A DNA stretch of 64,000 bases from Parapedobacter pyrenivorans_A. Lineage in GTDB: Bacteria; Bacteroidota; Bacteroidia; Sphingobacteriales; Sphingobacteriaceae. Position 1 is the stretch's first letter; every line of letters starts with the position of its first letter. The position numbers and the translations under genes were made by a program. Shown here in pieces: positions 17,777-25,317 of the stretch. The notes beneath the pieces are model-generated. The model made no database searches, was not told the origin of the DNA, and saw only the letters and a program-made list of their open reading frames with translations. The stretch covers positions 434,001-498,000 of the forward strand of contig NZ_JBHEUZ010000002.1 in NCBI RefSeq assembly GCF_041925275.1. The letters are read 5' to 3'.

Positions 17777-18682
17777 ATGGAGGGAATAAAAGTAGCGAAT
17801 GCGCCGTGCTCCTGGGGGGCATTGGAGTTTGATCTGGGCGCCACCATGCCGGATCATTTGCAGGTGTTGCGGGAAATCGGGGAAACAGGATATGTGGGAA
17901 CCGAATTGGGTGATTGGGGATTTATGCCTACCGATCCGGCGGCACTCCGGGAGGTCGTGAGCCGGCACCGGTTGGATCTTGTCGGAGCGTTTGTGCCCGT
18001 GGCGCTGGCACGAAAGGATGCCCACCAACGTGGTGTGGCGGATGCCCTGCGGGTAGCGGGCCTGATGGCTGCCGCCGGATATCCGGATGCGTTCATCGTG
18101 CTCGCAGACGACAACGGCACGGTACCTAAACGCACTTCCCACGCGGGGCGCGTAACATCGGCCATGGGCCTTGGCGAAAGTCAATGGGAAACGTTTGCCC
18201 GGGGAGCCATGCAGGTGGCGCAGGCAGTGAAAGACGAATATGGCATGCGCACGGTATTCCACCACCATTGTGCCGGCTATGTGGAAACACCCCAGGAGCT
18301 CGATACGCTTATGGCGTTGACCGACCCGCAACTGCTGGGACTGTGCTTTGACACAGGGCATTATGCCTTTGGCGGCGGAGATCCCGCACTTGGTGCCCGC
18401 CAGTACGGAACGCGTATCTGGCATGTGCACTTCAAAGATTACAACCCCCGTATCGGTGAACAATCGCGCACACGCGGGTGGGATTATTTTGAATCCGTGA
18501 GACAGGGTGTTTTTTGTGAATTAGGAAAAGGGGCGGTGGATTTCGGCGCGGTACTGGCGGCGCTTGACAGTCAAGGCTACAACGGTTGGATGGTGGTAGA
18601 GCAGGATGTGCTGCCCGGAATGGGCACGCCAAAAATATGCGCTGGTAATAATAGAGCCTATTTAAAACAACTGGGGCTGTAA
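17777..18682 (+). CDS. iolE: Inosose dehydratase (2-keto-myo-inositol dehydratase)
   Basis: 301-residue TIM-barrel protein of the xylose-isomerase-like family. The opening V-A-N-A-P-C-S-W-G-A-L-E-F is the IolE signature. G-T-E-L-G-D-W-G, F-H-H-H-C-A-G-Y-V-E-T, C-F-D-T-G-H-Y and H-V-H-F-K-D supply the metal-binding Glu/Asp/His set. It removes water from scyllo-inosose to give the trihydroxycyclohexanedione used by IolD. ATG 17777 lies five bases after the iolA stop; an open frame upstream overlaps iolA and is not coding. Confidence 0.94.
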   Translation: MEGIKVANAPCSWGALEFDLGATMPDHLQVLREIGETGYVGTELGDWGFMPTDPAALREVVSRHRLDLVGAFVPVALARKDAHQRGVADALRVAGLMAAAGYPDAFIVLADDNGTVPKRTSHAGRVTSAMGLGESQWETFARGAMQVAQAVKDEYGMRTVFHHHCAGYVETPQELDTLMALTDPQLLGLCFDTGHYAFGGGDPALGARQYGTRIWHVHFKDYNPRIGEQSRTRGWDYFESVRQGVFCELGKGAVDFGAVLAALDSQGYNGWMVVEQDVLPGMGTPKICAGNNRAYLKQLGL

Positions 18683-18685
18683 TAT

Positions 18686-19690
18686 ATGAAAGCAAACTTT
18701 ATGCAACTGAAAATCGGGATTATCGGCCTTGGCCGGATTGGTAAAATTCATTATAGTCACATTAGGCACCAGATACCGGAAGCGGAAGTCGTCATGGTTT
18801 CGGATGTTGACAAAAACGGATTGCCGCGGGATGTGAAGCACGGCAACGCGGAGGAACTGATTGCTCATCCCGACATCGATGCCGTGGTGATTTGTTCGCC
18901 TACAGACACCCATTCTGCTTATGTGGAGGAATGCGCACGGCGGGGTAAACATGTGTTTTGCGAGAAGCCACTGGATTTATCGCTGGCGCGGATACGCGAA
19001 ACACTGAAGGTGGTCCGCCAACACAACATCCAATTGATGCTGGGTTTCAACCGGCGCTTTGACGCAAATTTCGTGAAACTGAAGACATTGGTAGACACGG
19101 GGAAAATCGGCGATGTGCAGCTGGTGAAAATCACCAGCCGCGATCCCGCACCGCCATCCGTGGCCTATCTGAAGAGTTCGGGCGGGCTCTTTCTGGACAT
19201 GACCATCCATGATTTTGACATGGCCCGTTACGTGATGGGTAAGGAGGTAAAGGAGGTATATGCCGCGGCGTCGGTTTTGACCGGAGGGGCAGTTGCGGAA
19301 GCCGGCGATATCGATACGGCCGTGGTGACCCTTAAATTCGAAGACGATTCGATGGCGGTGATTGATAATAGCCGCAAAGCGGTATATGGATACGATCAGC
19401 GGTTGGAGGTATTCGGCTCCAAGGGGATGGCGCATGTGGAGAACAATAAACCCGATAGCCACGTTTACTACCACGAAGAAGGAGTCGCCTCCGCATTGCC
19501 GCTGCACTTCTTCATGGACCGGTATACAACCTCTTACCTTACGGAAATGAAAGCTTTTGTCCGCAGCGTCCAGGAGAAGCAGCCGGTGCCGGTAGGCGGG
19601 TCGGATGGCCTTAAAGCAGCGCTGATCGCCGTTGCGGCCCAGCAATCTGTTGAAAAAAATGCACCGGTAGCGTTGGCTGGTGGGGAGTAA
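18686..19690 (+). CDS. iolG: myo-inositol 2-dehydrogenase (GFO/IDH/MocA family)
   Basis: 334 residues. N-terminal Rossmann motif G-L-G-R-I-G near 14-19, the family motif C-E-K-P-L-D with the active-site Lys at 94, and D-M-T-I-H-D-F-D-M-A-R-Y carrying the catalytic Asp/His pair. It oxidises myo-inositol to 2-keto-myo-inositol with NAD+, the first step of the pathway. An alternative ATG at 18701 would remove five residues. It is the last gene of the iol operon; a separate promoter and operator follow within 15 bp. Confidence 0.93.
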   Translation: MKANFMQLKIGIIGLGRIGKIHYSHIRHQIPEAEVVMVSDVDKNGLPRDVKHGNAEELIAHPDIDAVVICSPTDTHSAYVEECARRGKHVFCEKPLDLSLARIRETLKVVRQHNIQLMLGFNRRFDANFVKLKTLVDTGKIGDVQLVKITSRDPAPPSVAYLKSSGGLFLDMTIHDFDMARYVMGKEVKEVYAAASVLTGGAVAEAGDIDTAVVTLKFEDDSMAVIDNSRKAVYGYDQRLEVFGSKGMAHVENNKPDSHVYYHEEGVASALPLHFFMDRYTTSYLTEMKAFVRSVQEKQPVPVGGSDGLKAALIAVAAQQSVEKNAPVALAGGE

Positions 19691-19693
19691 GTT

Positions 19694-19708
19694 GGTAAAC
19701 GTTTGCAC
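19694..19708. promoter_or_regulatory. LacI-type operator, diverged copy 3
   Basis: GGTAAACGTTTGCAC is centred on the perfect palindrome AAACGTTT (19697-19704) and shares the layout G-y-AAAC-s-TTTGC with the two identical upstream operators. Its TTTG (19702-19705) doubles as the -33 element of the next promoter. Confidence 0.6.
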
Positions 19709-19733
19709 GTCTCCGTGCAAAAGCCTACTTTTG
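19702..19733 (+). promoter_or_regulatory. Promoter of the GH88 gene
   Basis: TTTG (19702-19705), 20 bp, then TACTTTTG (19726-19733): a full match to TTTG-N20-TAnnTTTG. The start codon is 22 bp after the -7 box. The -33 element lies inside the LacI-type operator. Confidence 0.75.
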
Positions 19734-19755
19734 GGCGGACCATATAAGTAAACTA

Positions 19756-21018
19756 ATGATGACCGCTTTCCCAAAACGTTTCCTATTCCTCCTCGCGGTA
19801 GCAGCAGGTGTTGCTTCGGCATGCCAGCACCCCGCTTCCCAGACCAACAGCGATTTGCAGCTTAGTCCGGAATTTATCGATGAACAACTTACCGGTGCCG
19901 TTGCCCAGATCAACGTACTGGCAGATAGCGTGCCCGCTGACCGGATGCCCCGTACGTTCCAGGGCGATACCAGCGTGTTTTCGAATACGGGTTGGTGGAC
20001 CTCGGGCTTCTACCCCGGTTCCTTACTGTATTTGTATGAATATTCGGGCGATGCGGAATTACTGGAACTGGCCAAAGCCAAGTTGGCTATCCTTGAAAAG
20101 GAGAAGCTGAACAAAGGTACACACGATTTGGGCTTCATGCTGTATTGCAGTTTTGGTAATGCCCTCCGGCTCACGGGCGATACCGCTGCGTATAAAGAAA
20201 TATTACTTATCGGTGCGGAATCGCTGAGCAGCCGGTATAACCCCGTGGTCAAAGCGATCCGTTCGTGGGAGGGGTGGACCTATCCGGTCATCATCGATAA
20301 CATGATGAACCTGGAGTTCCTTACGCAGGCCTCCAAATTGAGCGGCGATCCCAAATACCGTGAGATTGCAGTGACGCACGCCAATACGACCATCAAGAAC
20401 CATTACCGTCCGGATTACAGTTCGTACCATGTTATTGATTATAACCCGGCGGATGGCAGCATTGTAGGTAAAAAGACAGCACAAGGTGCGTTTGACGAGT
20501 CGGCCTGGTCGCGCGGGCAAGCTTGGGGACTGTATGGCTACGTGATGATGTACCGGGAAACGGGCGATGGGGCTTACCTCGACTTCGCGAAGCATATAGC
20601 TTCGTTCATCCTAAACCACCCCAACATGCCGGACGACCGGGTGCCCTACTGGGATTTTGACGCACCCGACCTAGACGAAGCCAGTCCCTATGCGGCAGAA
20701 TACAAGACTTACCGCGATGCTTCGACGGCATCGATACTCGCCTCGGCATTGATTGAACTCAGTACACAAACGAGCGGTGACGAGCGCCGCGGTTATATAA
20801 CAACGGCAGAAAAGATCCTGCAAAGTCTCTCGTCAGCGCCCTATAAAGCGGAGATTGGTACGAATGGCGGTTTCATACTGAAGCACAGCGTGGGCTCCAT
20901 CCCGCACGGCAGTGAAATCGACGTACCGCTTACCTACGCCGACTATTACTATGTCGAAGCGTTGATAAGGTATAAGCGCCTGTTGGAAGGGCAGCCCCTT
21001 CTTGGGCGCACTCCATAG
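19756..21018 (+). CDS. GH88 unsaturated glucuronyl hydrolase, lipoprotein
   Basis: 420 residues. The signal peptide ends near A-S-A-C23, a lipobox-like site, so it is probably membrane-anchored in the periplasm or on the surface. The alpha6/alpha6-barrel markers of family 88 are clear: G-W-W-T-S-G-F-Y-P-G, T-H-D-L-G-F-M with one conserved Asp (about 124), V-I-I-D-N-M-M-N-L-E with the second catalytic Asp (about 180), S-A-W-S-R-G-Q-A-W-G-L-Y-G and V-P-Y-W-D-F-D-A-P. The family hydrates and releases 4,5-unsaturated uronic acids left by polysaccharide lyases. No lyase is present in the window, so the source of substrate is open. Its shared operator type ties it to the inositol genes. ATG at 19759 is an equal start. 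Confidence 0.92.
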   Translation: MMTAFPKRFLFLLAVAAGVASACQHPASQTNSDLQLSPEFIDEQLTGAVAQINVLADSVPADRMPRTFQGDTSVFSNTGWWTSGFYPGSLLYLYEYSGDAELLELAKAKLAILEKEKLNKGTHDLGFMLYCSFGNALRLTGDTAAYKEILLIGAESLSSRYNPVVKAIRSWEGWTYPVIIDNMMNLEFLTQASKLSGDPKYREIAVTHANTTIKNHYRPDYSSYHVIDYNPADGSIVGKKTAQGAFDESAWSRGQAWGLYGYVMMYRETGDGAYLDFAKHIASFILNHPNMPDDRVPYWDFDAPDLDEASPYAAEYKTYRDASTASILASALIELSTQTSGDERRGYITTAEKILQSLSSAPYKAEIGTNGGFILKHSVGSIPHGSEIDVPLTYADYYYVEALIRYKRLLEGQPLLGRTP

Positions 21019-21241
21019 GCCATGCCCGCGGCAAGCGGTATGCGCTATCCGTGCGCTATCCGTCCATCATCCGTGCCCTATCCGAGTGATATCCGACCAT
21101 ACCTCGGTAAAAAGGCCAAAACACGGCGTTTCATCGGGAAGGTATCGGGAAACCATCGGTAAAGACGACGCCTTGGCGCACGGAGGAAGAGCACCCGAAA
21201 ACGGGGCAGCCGGGGAAAATAAAAAAATAATTTACTAACTG
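21019..21241. other. Intergenic region between the inositol and ribosomal clusters
   Basis: This is the main part of a 330-bp gap. It carries the 11-bp tandem repeats at 21041-21106 and no supported gene: an 78-codon open frame crossing it is built largely from the repeats. The remainder up to rplC is the promoter and leader listed separately. Confidence 0.6.
21041..21106. repeat. Six tandem 11-bp units ending in TATCCG-like hexamers
   Basis: Units start at 21041, 21052, 21063, 21074, 21085 and 21096. The first two are identical (TGCGCTATCCG); the next three keep ATCCG with varied 5' halves, and the last is degenerate (ACCATACCTCG). The period of 11 bp is close to one DNA turn. Confidence 0.75.
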
Positions 21242-21272
21242 TTTGATACTTACTGTAAGTTTCCTATCTTTG
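21242..21272 (+). promoter_or_regulatory. Main promoter of the ribosomal-protein operon
   Basis: TTTG (21242-21245), exactly 19 bp, then TATCTTTG (21265-21272): a perfect match to the Bacteroidota consensus. Transcription should start near 21280, leaving a leader of about 70 nt before rplC. Confidence 0.85.
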
Positions 21273-21304
21273 CCGTCCCTTTTGAGGGGATGGTGTGTCT
21301 TGAG

Positions 21305-21322
21305 CGAAGCCCTACTGCTTCG
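21305..21322 (+). promoter_or_regulatory. Hairpin in the rplC leader
   Basis: CGAAGC (21305-21310) and GCTTCG (21317-21322) form a perfect 6-bp stem with a 6-nt loop between the transcription start and the rplC start. Ribosomal operons are often controlled by a protein product (L4 in E. coli S10) binding such leaders; the link here is inference. Confidence 0.4.
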
Positions 21323-21348
21323 ATGGACGTAAATAGATTAATAGAAAC

Positions 21349-21966
21349 ATGTCTGGAATTATTGGAAAAAAAGTAGGAATGACCAGCATTTTTGATGCGG
21401 ACGGGAAGAATATCCCATGTACCGTAATCGAAGCTGGCCCGTGCGTGGTAACGCAGATACGCACGGAAGAAAAGGATGGGTATTCCGCTGTTCAACTCGC
21501 TTTTGACGAAGCGAAAGAGAAGAACACGTCGGCTCCTTTGAAAGGGCATTTCGCCAAAGCGAAAACAACGCCCAAGCGTAAATTGGTAGAATTTAAAACC
21601 TTCCCCGAAGAAAAGCAGCTCGGTGAATTGGTGACCGTTTCCATTTTTGAAGAAGGCGAGTACATTGACGTCGTCGGCACTTCAAAAGGGAAGGGTTTCC
21701 AGGGCGTCATGAAGCGCCACGGTTTCGGTGGTGTCGGTGGGGCTACTCACGGTCAGCACAACCGCTTGCGTGCACCCGGTTCATTAGGGGCATCATCTTG
21801 GCCATCACGTGTATTCAAAGGTACGCGCATGGCTGGCCGTACAGGGGGCGACCGTGTGAAGGTTCAGAACCTGCAGGTGCTGAAAGTTTACGAAGAGCAA
21901 AACCTGCTCGTGGTGAGTGGTTCCATTCCCGGAGCCAAAGGTTCTTACGTAATCGTAGATAAATAA
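21349..21966 (+). CDS. rplC: 50S ribosomal protein L3
   Basis: 205 residues, normal length. Starts M-S-G-I-I-G-K-K-V-G-M-T and contains the conserved G-K-G-F-Q-G-V-M-K-R-H-G-F and T-H-G-Q-H-N-R-L-R-A-P-G-S-L-G-A loop that reaches the peptidyl-transferase centre. In most Bacteroidota rpsJ (S10) directly precedes rplC; here the promoter does, so rplC is the first gene of the operon. Confidence 0.98.
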   Translation: MSGIIGKKVGMTSIFDADGKNIPCTVIEAGPCVVTQIRTEEKDGYSAVQLAFDEAKEKNTSAPLKGHFAKAKTTPKRKLVEFKTFPEEKQLGELVTVSIFEEGEYIDVVGTSKGKGFQGVMKRHGFGGVGGATHGQHNRLRAPGSLGASSWPSRVFKGTRMAGRTGGDRVKVQNLQVLKVYEEQNLLVVSGSIPGAKGSYVIVDK

Positions 21967-21970
21967 GGAG

Positions 21971-22600
21971 ATGGAAGTTAACGTTTTAAATATATCAGGT
22001 AAAGAAACAGGTGCCAAGGTGCAACTTCCTGAGTCGGTATTCGGGGTAGAGCCGAATGACCATGCGATTTATCTGGATGTGAAGCAATACCTCGCTAACC
22101 AACGCCAGGGAACGCACAAATCCAAACAACGTAACGAGATTGCCGGTTCAACGCGCAAGCTCCATAAACAAAAGGGTACGGGTGGTGCCCGTGCTGGTAG
22201 TATCAAATCCCCGTTGTTCAATGGCGGTGGCCGTATTTTCGGTCCGCAGCCCCGCGATTATAGTTTCAAACTCAACAAGAAACTCAAATCGTTGGCGCGC
22301 AAATCGGCCTTGAGTTACAAAGCCAAGGAGAACAATATCGTGGTATTGGACGAGGTCAATTTCGACAGCATCAAGACCAAGAACTATGTGAGCTTGGTGA
22401 ATAGTCTGAACGTGGCCAACGAGAAAACCTTATTGGTATTACCCGTTCAAAACAACAACGTTTATTTATCAAGCAGGAACCTGAAGAAGGCAAAAGTGAT
22501 TACCGCCAATGAGTTGAATACGTATGACGTGTTAAATGCAGGCAAGCTTTTGTTGACTACGGATGCTGTCAAAACATTGGAGGAGGCACTTGCCAAGTAA
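21971..22600 (+). CDS. rplD: 50S ribosomal protein L4
   Basis: 209 residues. The long basic loop Q-K-G-T-G-G-A-R-A-G-S-I-K-S-P that lines the exit tunnel is intact, followed by R-I-F-G-P-Q-P-R-D-Y. L4 is also an autogenous repressor of the S10 operon in some bacteria. It starts 4 bp after rplC. Confidence 0.98.
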   Translation: MEVNVLNISGKETGAKVQLPESVFGVEPNDHAIYLDVKQYLANQRQGTHKSKQRNEIAGSTRKLHKQKGTGGARAGSIKSPLFNGGGRIFGPQPRDYSFKLNKKLKSLARKSALSYKAKENNIVVLDEVNFDSIKTKNYVSLVNSLNVANEKTLLVLPVQNNNVYLSSRNLKKAKVITANELNTYDVLNAGKLLLTTDAVKTLEEALAK

Positions 22601-22601
22601 T

Positions 22602-22892
22602 ATGGAAATTATAAAAAAGCCCATACTGACCGAAAAAGCATCGCAGCTTACAGAAAAACTGAACCGCTATGCATTTAAGGTAGATCCCAAGGCAAACAAG
22701 ATACAAATCAAGCAGGCTGTGGAACAGATGTTCGGCGTGACCGTTTTGGCCGTGAACACGATTGTGGTGGCTGGTAAAGCCAAGAACCGCTATACCAAAG
22801 CTGGGTTTGTTTCCGGGAGAGCCCCGAAGTACAAGAAAGCCATCATCACAATCAAAGATGGCGAAACGATTGACTTTTACAGTACGATATAA
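22602..22892 (+). CDS. rplW: 50S ribosomal protein L23
   Basis: 96 residues from ATG 22602, one base after the rplD stop (an open frame upstream overlaps rplD and is not used). M-E-I-I-K-K-P-I-L-T-E-K-A is the standard L23 start and Y-A-F-K-V-D-P-K-A-N-K the standard loop. It forms the docking site for trigger factor and SRP at the tunnel exit. Confidence 0.97.
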   Translation: MEIIKKPILTEKASQLTEKLNRYAFKVDPKANKIQIKQAVEQMFGVTVLAVNTIVVAGKAKNRYTKAGFVSGRAPKYKKAIITIKDGETIDFYSTI

Positions 22893-22898
22893 TAAGAG

Positions 22899-23723
22899 AT
22901 GGCAGTTAAAAGATTCAAACCGGTTACCCCCGGCACTCGATTCAGAGTAGGCGGAGACTACTCCGATATTACCACCAACGTCCCTGAAAAGTCGTTGGTC
23001 GTAAAGATCAAGAAGTCTGGCGGGCGGAATAATTCCGGTAAAATGACGATGCGTTACCTCGGTGGGGGACATAAAAAAGCATACCGACTGATTGACTTCA
23101 AACGCGATAAAAAAGACGTCCCCGCAAAAGTTGCCACTATAGAATACGATCCCAATCGTACGGCGCGCATAGCCCTTCTACATTATGTGGATGGTGAAAA
23201 ACGCTATATCATTGCACCCGAGGGGCTCAAAGTCGGACAGACGATTGTTTCCGGCAATTCAGTAGCGCCCGAAATCGGCAATACGTTGCCGCTGCAGGTT
23301 ATCCCATTGGGTTCCATTATCCACAATATCGAGTTGAACCCCGGCCAGGGCGGCACCATCGCGCGCAGCGCAGGTACCTATGCCCAGCTTTCGGCCCGCG
23401 ATGGCAAATACGCCATCATCAAGTTGCCGTCCGGCGAAACCCGCATGATATTGGCTACTTGTTTGGCCACCATCGGATCGGTTTCAAATGCGGAAAAAGC
23501 CAACGAGGTATTGGGAAAAGCAGGGCGGAAGCGCCACCTGGGCCGCAGGCCACGTGTACGTGGTGTAGCCATGAACCCTGTCGATCACCCGATGGGTGGT
23601 GGCGAGGGCCGTTCATCCGGTGGGCACCCGCGTTCACGCAAAGGGCTGTTGGCCAAAGGCTACAAGACCCGCAGTAAAAAGAAAGCATCGAATCGTTACA
23701 TTATTGAGAAAAGGAAGAAATAG
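22899..23723 (+). CDS. rplB: 50S ribosomal protein L2
   Basis: 274 residues, full length. V-T-P-G-T-R-F-R at the start and the C-terminal G-V-A-M-N-P-V-D-H-P-M-G-G-G-E-G-R loop with the peptidyl-transferase-associated His. Its TAG stop shares the last base with the GTG start of rpsS. Confidence 0.98.
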   Translation: MAVKRFKPVTPGTRFRVGGDYSDITTNVPEKSLVVKIKKSGGRNNSGKMTMRYLGGGHKKAYRLIDFKRDKKDVPAKVATIEYDPNRTARIALLHYVDGEKRYIIAPEGLKVGQTIVSGNSVAPEIGNTLPLQVIPLGSIIHNIELNPGQGGTIARSAGTYAQLSARDGKYAIIKLPSGETRMILATCLATIGSVSNAEKANEVLGKAGRKRHLGRRPRVRGVAMNPVDHPMGGGEGRSSGGHPRSRKGLLAKGYKTRSKKKASNRYIIEKRKK

Positions 23724-23989
23724 TGGCTCGTTCAATTAAAAAAGGTCCTTATATCGACCATAACTTAGAAAGAAAAGTTCTTTCTATGAATGAAACAAAC
23801 AAGAAATCAGTCGTTAAGACTTGGTCTCGCAGATCGATGATTTCACCTGATTTTGTTGGCCATACCTTTGCCGTGCATAATGGCAATAAGTTCATCCCCG
23901 TATATGTAACGGAGAACATGGTTGGTCATAAACTTGGCGAATTTGCGCCTACGCGCACATTCAGGGGCCACGCAGAAAAGAAAAAATAA
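23723..23989 (+). CDS. rpsS: 30S ribosomal protein S19
   Basis: 88 residues. Starts with GTG inside TAGTG, overlapping the rplB stop by one base. A-R-S-I-K-K-G-P-Y-I-D and W-S-R-R-S-M-I-S-P-D-F-V-G are diagnostic. Binds the 16S 3' domain near the decoding head. Confidence 0.97.
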   Translation: MARSIKKGPYIDHNLERKVLSMNETNKKSVVKTWSRRSMISPDFVGHTFAVHNGNKFIPVYVTENMVGHKLGEFAPTRTFRGHAEKKK

Positions 23990-23995
23990 TAGGCA

Positions 23996-24430
23996 ATGGA
24001 AGCAACACGAAAACTAAAGAAGTCTGTTATCATAAAGCAGCGCAAAGAGCAGGAAAAGGCTCAGGTAGGAGGAGCTTCTACTGCCAAATTATTGAATTGC
24101 CCTACTTCGCCGCGTAAGATGCGCTTGGTAGTGGATCTGATCCGTGGTGAAAAGGTAGAGCACGCCCTGTATATCCTGAAACATACCAATAAAGAAGCGG
24201 CTATCCGTGTAGAGAAACTGCTGCTTTCAGCGATTAAGAACTGGGAAACTAAGAATGAAGATAAGTCTGTGGAAGACAGCGAGTTGTTCGTAAAGGAAGT
24301 CTTTGTGGGCGGTGGACGCCAATTGAAAAGGCTACGTCCGGCACCCCAAGGCCGTGGTTACCGCATCCGCAAACGCTCCAATCACGTTACCCTCGTGGTA
24401 GATAGCAAGAACAACGTAGCACAAAACTAA
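23996..24430 (+). CDS. rplV: 50S ribosomal protein L22
   Basis: 144 residues, with an N-terminal Lys/Gln-rich extension of about 30 residues before the core (N-C-P-T-S-P-R-K-M-R-L-V-V-D-L-I-R). The beta-hairpin end R-P-A-P-Q-G-R-G-Y-R-I-R-K-R-S-N-H reaches the exit tunnel. The extension makes it longer than the 110-residue E. coli form. Confidence 0.97.
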   Translation: MEATRKLKKSVIIKQRKEQEKAQVGGASTAKLLNCPTSPRKMRLVVDLIRGEKVEHALYILKHTNKEAAIRVEKLLLSAIKNWETKNEDKSVEDSELFVKEVFVGGGRQLKRLRPAPQGRGYRIRKRSNHVTLVVDSKNNVAQN

Positions 24431-24441
24431 TTTATCAAGTA

Positions 24442-25263
24442 ATGGGACAAAAAGCAAATCCAATAGGAAACAGATTAGGAATCATCAAAGGTTGGGATTC
24501 CAATTGGTTCGGAGGGAAGAACTATTCCGATAAATTAGTGGAGGATGAGAAGATCCGCAAATACTTGTCTGTCCGTATCGCAAAGGGCGGTGTGGCTAAG
24601 GTGGTTATCGAACGTACGCTGAAACGTATCACCGTGACCGTTCATACCGCACGCCCGGGTATCGTTATCGGTAAAGGCGGACAGGAAGTCGACAAGATCA
24701 AGGAAGAACTGAAAAAGTTGACCAAGAAGGACGTCCAAATCAATATCTTCGAGATCAAGCGCCCTGAACTGGAAGCGCATTTGGTTGCCGAGGGTGTGGC
24801 AAAACAATTGGAAGCACGGATTTCTTTCCGTCGCGCGATGAAAACTTCCATAGCCTCTACCATGCGCATGGGTGCCGAAGGTATCAAGATTATGTGTTCT
24901 GGCCGATTGGGTGGAGCCGAGATGGCGCGTACCGAGCAGTATAAAGAAGGACGGATTCCGTTGCATACGTTCCGTGCGGATATCGACTATGCGTTGGTAG
25001 AAGCATTGACCACCTATGGAAAGATCGGTGTGAAAGTGTGGATATGCAAGGGAGAAGTGTACGGGAAACGCGACCTGTCACCCAACGTGGGCCAGACATC
25101 AGGCGCGAAGCCGCGCGGCGAAGGCGGCGGAGAGTTCCGCGGTAATGACCGTCGTGGCGGCGGCGAACGCGGCGAGCGCCGTGGCGGCGACCGTCGAGGT
25201 GGCGGAGGCCATGGCCAGAATCGCAGCGGTGGCAACCGTGGCGGCAATCGTGGCGGGAGATAA
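24442..25263 (+). CDS. rpsC: 30S ribosomal protein S3 with Gly/Arg-rich tail
   Basis: 273 residues. Starts M-G-Q-K-A-N-P-I-G-N-R-L-G. The KH domain has P-G-I-V-I-G-K-G-G-Q-E-V near 71-82, and the C-terminal domain ends with V-W-I-C-K-G-E near residue 200. After about residue 224 a tail of nearly 50 residues made of R-G-G, G-G-E-R-G and N-R-G-G steps is added, absent from E. coli S3. The tail DNA is also richer in GC than its surroundings. Confidence 0.97.
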   Translation: MGQKANPIGNRLGIIKGWDSNWFGGKNYSDKLVEDEKIRKYLSVRIAKGGVAKVVIERTLKRITVTVHTARPGIVIGKGGQEVDKIKEELKKLTKKDVQINIFEIKRPELEAHLVAEGVAKQLEARISFRRAMKTSIASTMRMGAEGIKIMCSGRLGGAEMARTEQYKEGRIPLHTFRADIDYALVEALTTYGKIGVKVWICKGEVYGKRDLSPNVGQTSGAKPRGEGGGEFRGNDRRGGGERGERRGGDRRGGGGHGQNRSGGNRGGNRGGR

Positions 25264-25317
25264 TAATTAATAGTTAATAAAGAAAGCCCGTTGATTCGGG
25301 AATTATAGAATACGAAC

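Noticed and set aside
18977..19822. 281-codon open frame on the minus strand
   Set aside because: It is antisense to iolG, has no recognisable motif, and arises from the strong codon bias of the real gene.
21002..21238. 78-codon plus-strand frame in the gap before rplC
   Set aside because: Much of it is translated from the 11-bp tandem repeats, it overlaps the end of GH88, and it shows no ribosomal protein S10 motif.
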